Assembly: GCA_034766995.1 (NCBI GenBank)
Contig: CM068315.1
Span: 5,961,111 to 6,025,110 of the forward strand
Length of the DNA stretch: 64,000 nt
Direction of reading: 5' to 3'
Source of the DNA: Acanthacorydalis orientalis
Taxonomy: Eukaryota; Arthropoda; Insecta; Megaloptera; Corydalidae
Under the pieces are notes generated by a model. That model ran no database searches. It had not been told where the DNA came from and was given only the letters and a program-made list of their open reading frames with translations. Every line of letters begins with the position of its first letter. Within the stretch, counting starts at the first letter, position 1. Of the stretch, positions 57,770-64,000 are shown piece after piece. Both the position numbers and the translations under genes were made by a program.

Positions 57770-60168
57770 TATTAATTATAATTTATTATTGTTAACCAAA
57801 ACATTTGGTTAAAAATTGTGATATTTGAATATTAGGGTATTGATTGCAACATCACTTTTTCTATAAGAGCAAAATTTTAATAGCATTGACAATGAATCAT
57901 CTATTTAAATGATTCTATTTTAATGATTGTATAAAACGTAAATTTCAATTTTTTAGATTCTCTTTTAAAGTTCATAAGTAAAAGAAAACCGCGTATTATT
58001 TAAAACGTAAATTAATCGAAATGATACATTTTATAATAATCTAAATGAAAAAGTACATTCGTAAATAAAAGAAAATTGCAAATTTTTTAAAGATAAATTA
58101 ATAGAAGTAGTATATTTAGTTCTTCTGCATTAAAGAAAGAATAAGTTCATATGAAATAAAGAAAAGCAATCTGTTTTGTTATGCATTAATGAATTTTAAA
58201 TACTTAGCTTTTTTTCATGAATAGTTTATAAATAATAAGCAAAAGCAAATTGAAGTTCATAAATAATAGAACAATTGTAATGATTCCTCGAGATTAATTA
58301 GCACGATTGGTAAAATTTAAAATATTTGTTTATTTAATATTTTTATGTTAGTTTTCTTAAATTCACATATATTAAAATAGAAACTTTATTTTTATAAACA
58401 GATTATAATGTGAAAGTAATTACTTTACACTTTCTTTAAATGAAATTTAAATTAATTTTTACTTTTTTTCTAAATTCTACAAGTAGAATTTTTTTTTAAA
58501 AAAATAATGAAATGAATCAATAATGATTATATATTTTTTTATTAAATATGAACTCAATTTCTTACTTTTAGATTGTTTGTTTTTCATAAATAGTACAAAT
58601 TTTAATCAAATTTTCATAGTTAAATTATTTCATTAGTTATATTTAAATACTTTTTGCTTTTAATTTTATAATCTTATTCAGTTTTATATTTCTACATAAA
58701 CTTGCTTTAAATGTCATGAATTGTTGAAAATTAAGAATGTTTTTTATAAAGTGAAATAATTGGTAATATTTAAATGCTCTTCTAATATGAATTAATTTTT
58801 TATCGCTATATTAACTATAATATTTTCTAATGATCATAATGTAAAGTAATTTTTATAACAAAATTTTGCTTTGATAAAATTCTTAATGGTTTTAAGATTT
58901 AGTTTAACTGTGCCATTTTCAATTTCTCATTGTTGAAATTTGAAACTAGAAATTTACAAATCACTTATTTTAAATATAAACTTACTTTTCTTATATTACA
59001 AATAAGGTTTAAACTTTTCTAATGATTAATAAGTAATAACCAATTACTATTTTAATAGATAAATTAATACTGTGATAATCTCAAAATACTTTTTAATTTT
59101 CAACAATCCGACTAAACGAATTTAGTTTGATTAAAACTGGTAAATGATGAAAAATTACAAATTAGTAATTTGTTTCACAAGGCTAAAATAATGATTAATT
59201 AGAATTATATGCTGTTTTTTTATTGAATATGAACTATTTTTTTATCATTGATATGCATTAATTAAAAAAAATTAAAATATGATAATAAAAAAAATTATCA
59301 GTTTGTAAGTAAATTGATGGCTTTAACTCACTTTTAATATCATTTCTTTTGATTTATGAACTTTTTAATTTTCTTATTTCTATGTAAAATGTTCTCGATG
59401 CTCGTTAGCTGATAGAAAATGACAAATTATTTTTTAAAGATCATATGACAGTTGATAATATTTAAATGTTGTTTTTCTATTGAACATGAATTAAATTTCA
59501 TATCAATACTTTAATTAGAATCATTTCTAATGATTATTAGAAATTTAAAAGTAATTTTTATGGTTTAATTAATGATTTTTATATATCATCTAAATACTTT
59601 AATACAATAATTACAACCCTTTTTAATGATATTTAAATAGTTAAAAATAATTTTTACTTGTGAATTAAATAATACTGATAATAGTTCAATACTCTTAACA
59701 CTTTCTTTAATAATGAAATTGTTAAAATTTCTTATTTCTATATGAAATCAAGTATTAGTAAAGTTCATAAATATTAGAAATTAATTTTTTAGAAAGTGAA
59801 ATAATCATTGTCGAAATATATATACTCTTTACTTATTAAACAAGAACTAGGCTTCTTATCAGTATATTAAGTACAAATTTTTCTAATGTCATAAGTAATA
59901 GATCATTACAAATTAATTTTAATGATGCATTAACAATTCAGTTAAAGGTTATACATACCTTTTTTTACATTTGAATGCTATTTTTATTAAATATGAACTA
60001 AGTCACATCCGGTATATATTAAATTTTTAACTGTCATAAGTAATAGACAATTAAAAATTTAGATTTTATTTAAGTAAATTCATAACTACAAGTAAGGCAA
60101 ACGATTTAATCGATAATTTTATTTTTTCTGTTAATTATAAAATCGTATTCGTATTCGTAATGAAATCG
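57770..60168. other. AT-rich spacer with degenerate recurring motifs
   Basis: No gene seen. Motifs such as TTATTAAATATGAACTAA, CATAAGTAATAGACAATTA and AAATTAATTTTTA recur many times at irregular spacing (for example the GAACT motif at 58548, 59228, 59486, 59846 and 59992), suggesting an old, decayed tandem repeat. Confidence 0.45.
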
Positions 60169-60198
60169 AATTAGATGTACTAAAAAATACTTTTCTGT

Positions 60199-60315
60199 AT
60201 GTTGCATGGTAAAGCAGCAATGGACGTCGCTGCTCATGTAGAACTTGGATCAATTTATAATTCTACATCAAGAGATCCTTCGACTGAATCGGTACATCTT
60301 GCCACTGGAGTTTGA
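60199..60315 (+). CDS. Unidentified 38-residue frame in duplication copy 2
   Basis: Counterpart of 54524-54643: same start and stop, one residue shorter because of a 3-bp in-frame deletion (STSTRD to STSRD), Val to Leu, and one synonymous Ser change. Not recognised. Confidence 0.25.
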   Translation: MLHGKAAMDVAAHVELGSIYNSTSRDPSTESVHLATGV

Positions 60316-61781
60316 GCTTGTATCACTCGGTCTCAACTTTCATCAGATCATCATATTTGAGTGGTAAAAATTATCATATTTTTACATTAAAGTTATTAAA
60401 CATTTAAATAGAATGAAATTAGAACATTTTAATAAATTATTAACAATTTTTATAGTTATTCTATATTGTTCATTATTTTTTTTAGAATCTTTACTATCAT
60501 GGATGAATATTTAAGTATAGAGTAGTTTTGTTTAATTCAAATTAAAGTTGATAAATTGTTTTTTTTAACTATTTTAAAATACATTTTTTTTAATTCTGAT
60601 TTGTTATATATGTTCTTCTGATTGCTGAAGTTTATCTGAAGATTCGTCGTATATTTCTAACATAACATGTTAGAAGCACTAAACCAATGTTAAAACCTCG
60701 TGATCGAGAAAAATCATAAAATTTGTTTTCAGTATTGTAAATGTAAGTGCCTTGGGGTTTTGTATCGTGATCGCCCGATCACTTTAACTGTAAATTCATA
60801 AAAATCTTTTAGTGAATTCTTCAAATTCATTTTAAGATTGTCCGTGAGTACGAATCAGATGTCTAATAAACGTTAAGCTGGGATTGCGTTAAGGGTACAG
60901 GATATTTTGGTTTCACCTCTAGGTAGTACTTAAGCGATCGCACCCTTTGCTAACTATAACCGTCTGTACGTTTTCGCCATCGAGAAGTCCTCAAACCTGG
61001 AGGTGCGAGGCAGTCTGTTTGTTTTGTCCTTTTTTTTCAGGGTTTTTGTGTTGTTTTCCATAACCTTTATTTTATGAGACTCTTTCTGTCTCACTTCTCA
61101 CTTGTGCTTTAGATTAGACTTTAGATTAGACTTTAGAGTAGGGTTTTTATGAGAGCGCTCTCGTTTTTTTTTTATAGCTTAGGTTTTTGACTAGGGTTTC
61201 AGGTTTCTTCGAGAACCACATCCACATTCTTCGATGACATCACGAAAACGTACATTCGGTTGAGAAGTGCAGAGCGCCGGGCCTGTAATCCTACACGGGT
61301 GTTACTCGGATGCTTCGTACTTTGCTTTGCTTGTAGTTTTAAATTCATTTTTTAAACATTTTATTACTGGGGTTGGGTTTATTCTGAAAATGTTTCACCA
61401 AACAGCGAACACTGTGGTTGACTGAACATGACCACACTACCACTGAACCACATTATTTGAACCATAGTTCTAGTTATTGATGTATACTGCACATCGTATG
61501 TGTAATCAGAGGATACTGTTATAACAATATATTTTGTAAAATGATAAATGTTTAACATTCTGCATCGAATATTGAACACGAGCATAATATTAAAAGTTCG
61601 TACAATTCATTAAATCTTAAAATCATTTTATTACACTACTCTATACTTCGAAACGAATTTGCAAGATCGCCAGACCGATGTGGATATTAAATGTTATGTA
61701 ATAATGGCATAAAAAAGTAAGAAAAAATAAATACACGATTCATTAATTATTACAGTGTGGTTAAAAATAATAATGTTTCAG

Positions 61782-62364
61782 ATTCTTTTGATATCAAATG
61801 GATCCGGTTTCTCATAAAGATCGTGAATACATTGCAGTGAAATGTATACCTTTACTATAGAATATGTATGATGGGAAGTTAAAAATATTAAGGAAAAAAG
61901 TTAAAATATAAAATACTATTTTCAAATATACGTATATAAACTTTTGTAATAAAAATATTCTGTTCTAGGTACTAAATTATTAGTTTTAGCATTGCATGAA
62001 GTGTATGTTGGATCAAATTTCGGATGCTGAACAAAGATTACTAAATTATATTGTTTTGGTGCTTGTATAGAATAATGGAGCCTTCTGTCCAGTCTTTATT
62101 TTAAAAGTAAGTCTTCCGTTTAAAAAATTAATATTGATGCAAAATAAATATCTAGCTTAAAATTGAAATATAAACATACTTTTAATAATTATAAAGTAAT
62201 AACTAAAAAACTTTAAAATATTAACTAATAAATTTTTATGTTCCATTAGAATCGGTTCAACTCATCTCAAAATTTACAAGTAGTCGAAGTATAAAATAAC
62301 CATCGGATAAAATTCAGAGAGATTGCAGTTAATTAACCAGAAACTAAAAGCGCTGTATGGCAAA
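61782..62364 (+). pseudogene. Decayed multi-exon gene-like unit, copy 2
   Basis: Blocks at 61782-61893 (ATG 61798; TAG at 61858-61860 after MDPVSHKDREYIAVKCIPLL, then a 2-bp insertion), 61969-62106 (acceptor TTCTAG, donor GTAAGT; TKLLVLALHEVYVGSNFGC, TGA, TKITKLYCFGACIE, TAA, WSLLSSLYFK) and 62250-62364 (acceptor CATTAG, donor GTAAGT). Splice sites and the TGA after 'SNFGC' are shared with copy 1, while others are private. The fourth exon-like block of copy 1 has no counterpart here. Confidence 0.4.
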
Positions 62365-63262
62365 GTAAGTTTTCTTTTAAAATTTCAAATTTCATTATGA
62401 AAGTAAACTGTTCATTTAAATAAAATAATCGTGGAAACTTTGATTTTATTAAACTTGATGATTTTCAAAAAAAAAACTTATAAATTCCTTAATTTTATTA
62501 AATATTTAGACTTTTTTTCATGTATTTTGATTGTTGTAAAATTAATGTAATTTCTCTAATATTAAATTCATATCACACTTTAATTTCATTCGATAATAAA
62601 TATGCAGATTTTTCAATCATAATTTCATTATATTTCCAAACTTGTTTTTAAAAAATATTATTCCCTCTTTGTTGCTATTGTTGAAATGTTAATTTGTTGT
62701 TTTTAAATATATAAATTGTTTTCTCATTTATAATTTCACACTGATAATAGATTAATCTGATACATTTTAATTTATAATTATATTTCAATATTAGTAAACT
62801 TTCTTGATATTATGTACATTATAATTGTTGAAATTATTTAATGTTTTTATTAAATTTCCAATTTGAATTTAAAGAGTAGTTTTAAATTTCAAATTTATAT
62901 TGTTAATCAAAAAGGAATAGTTTTTTTTTAATTAATTATTTAGTATCTGAAATAAATTTTCAACAATAATTTATTAAAATTTCAACAATAATTTATATCA
63001 AATCACATTTTTTTTTCCACTTCTTTCATTCAATAATAAATATTCAGATGTTTCATTTGCAATATTTTTTATGTATTCTTTCACACTCATTATTAAAAGA
63101 AAAAAAAATATCGTATTAGCTATTGTTAAAATATTATTTTTTATTTTTATTCTTTAAATTTGATTCTACTTTTAGTGTGTGTATATATATATATATATAT
63201 ATATTAATCTGGAAATTAAATTTTTTTAATTAAAGACAGCGTTAATAAGAAAGTACATTATT

Positions 63263-64000
63263 AATCTAATTTAATACATTTTAATTTATAATTTGATGTA
63301 AATTATCATTAGTAAACTTTTTTGGTGTTATACACAATAATTGAATTATTTTAATTTTTTTTTATTAAATTCTATTTCAAAAAAGTATTTTATAAAATCA
63401 TTTTGAATTCGATTTCTAATATTTAATATCGAAAGAAAAATACAAAAAATAGTTTAATGTTAAACATTACTTTTTTTTAATTTTACTTATTTTTTTAAAG
63501 ATTTTTATTCGATCTTTTTTCTTCAACGTCTTACCATTTAATAGTTAAATCTGTTTGCTTAAATTATTTTAGCACCAAATGATTTGATAAAAAAATCTGC
63601 CTGTTTTTTATTAATGATCTTTGAATATTTGTTTAACTTTAAAAATATTATTTTTTTAAATTAACTGTTTACTTTAATATTTTTTTATTTATTTATATAC
63701 ATACACACACCAAAATTCACATTTATTTTATGTCAAGTCTATTATATTTAAAAATAATTCCATTCATTATAATATTTAGATATTTTTCTTGTATTCAATT
63801 TCAATATTTCTCACTCAATTATTATAATTTTGTAAATACTAATATTTATATCTTTTGTACTTTTTTAATTTTTATTATACATATGCAGTATTCTAATTTT
63901 ATTATTATATTTACTATTTAATTAATTTTTTTATAAAAGTACACAATCAGATAGTATGGTCTAATTATTTAATTTTAAATTCATTTTTATTTTATACGCA
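63263..64000. other. AT-rich DNA, no gene seen
   Basis: Homopolymer-rich AT sequence. The open frame at 63730-63921 is Ile/Phe/Tyr-rich and shows no feature that would support it. Confidence 0.65.

Larger units (their letters stand above)
60169..63262 (+). repeat. 3.1-kb direct duplication, copy 2
   Basis: Second copy of 54494-57595. The left boundary is sharp (AATTAGATGTAC at 60169); the right side fades near AATCTGGAAATTAAATTT (about 63206) and beyond. Copy 2 has a (GT)n/(TA)n tract at 63175-63204 where copy 1 has only a short T-rich stretch. Confidence 0.9.

Overview
This is an AT-rich insect nuclear window, almost certainly heterochromatin-like intergenic and intronic DNA. Only one host protein gene is securely recognisable: the last three coding exons of the type I regulatory subunit of cAMP-dependent protein kinase (Pka-R1), on the + strand at 1-7287. 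The protein is very close to insect Pka-R1. The transposon families present (RTE, Helentron, mariner, pogo/jerky) are all common in insects. I cannot decide the order; Lepidoptera or Hymenoptera are both possible.

Layout. 1-7287: Pka-R1 exons at 1-161, 5878-6389 and 7203-7287. The 5.7 kb intron holds a 189-bp fold-back, (TA)n tracts, a decayed LINE 3' fragment between two 173-bp direct repeats, and a broken Helentron-like element. The 813-bp intron holds a (TA)n tract and a pogo/jerky-type transposase fragment. 7288-17100: gene-poor AT-rich DNA with many (TA)n/(CA)n tracts and a 1-kb two-block minisatellite (15-bp then 19-bp units). 17130-17600: about three copies of a ~143-bp repeat. 17640-46605: about 187 copies of a 155-bp satellite monomer, with several monomer classes and multi-kb higher-order duplications (1681, 4181, 4958, 3720, 930 and 3253 bp). 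46606-48560: AT-rich, with one candidate terminal exon. 48598-51586: an apparently intact RTE-clade non-LTR retrotransposon (989-aa endonuclease/reverse transcriptase, - strand) sitting in a (TA)n tract. 51587-54490: TA/CA repeats, palindromes, two diverged exon-like segments with splice donors, and two mariner transposase remnants joined head to head. 54494-63262: a ~3.1-kb direct duplication (copies at 54494 and 60169) carrying a decayed multi-exon gene-like unit whose stop codons are shared by both copies, separated by 2.6 kb of AT-rich DNA. 63263-64000: AT-rich, nothing recognised.

I found no evidence of a new enzymatic or defence system. The most informative structures are the higher-order satellite with a conserved dyad-containing box, the intact RTE, the Helentron remnant inside Pka-R1, and the duplicated multi-exon pseudogene. 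Identifications come from reading translations and recalling family motifs; no database search was run.
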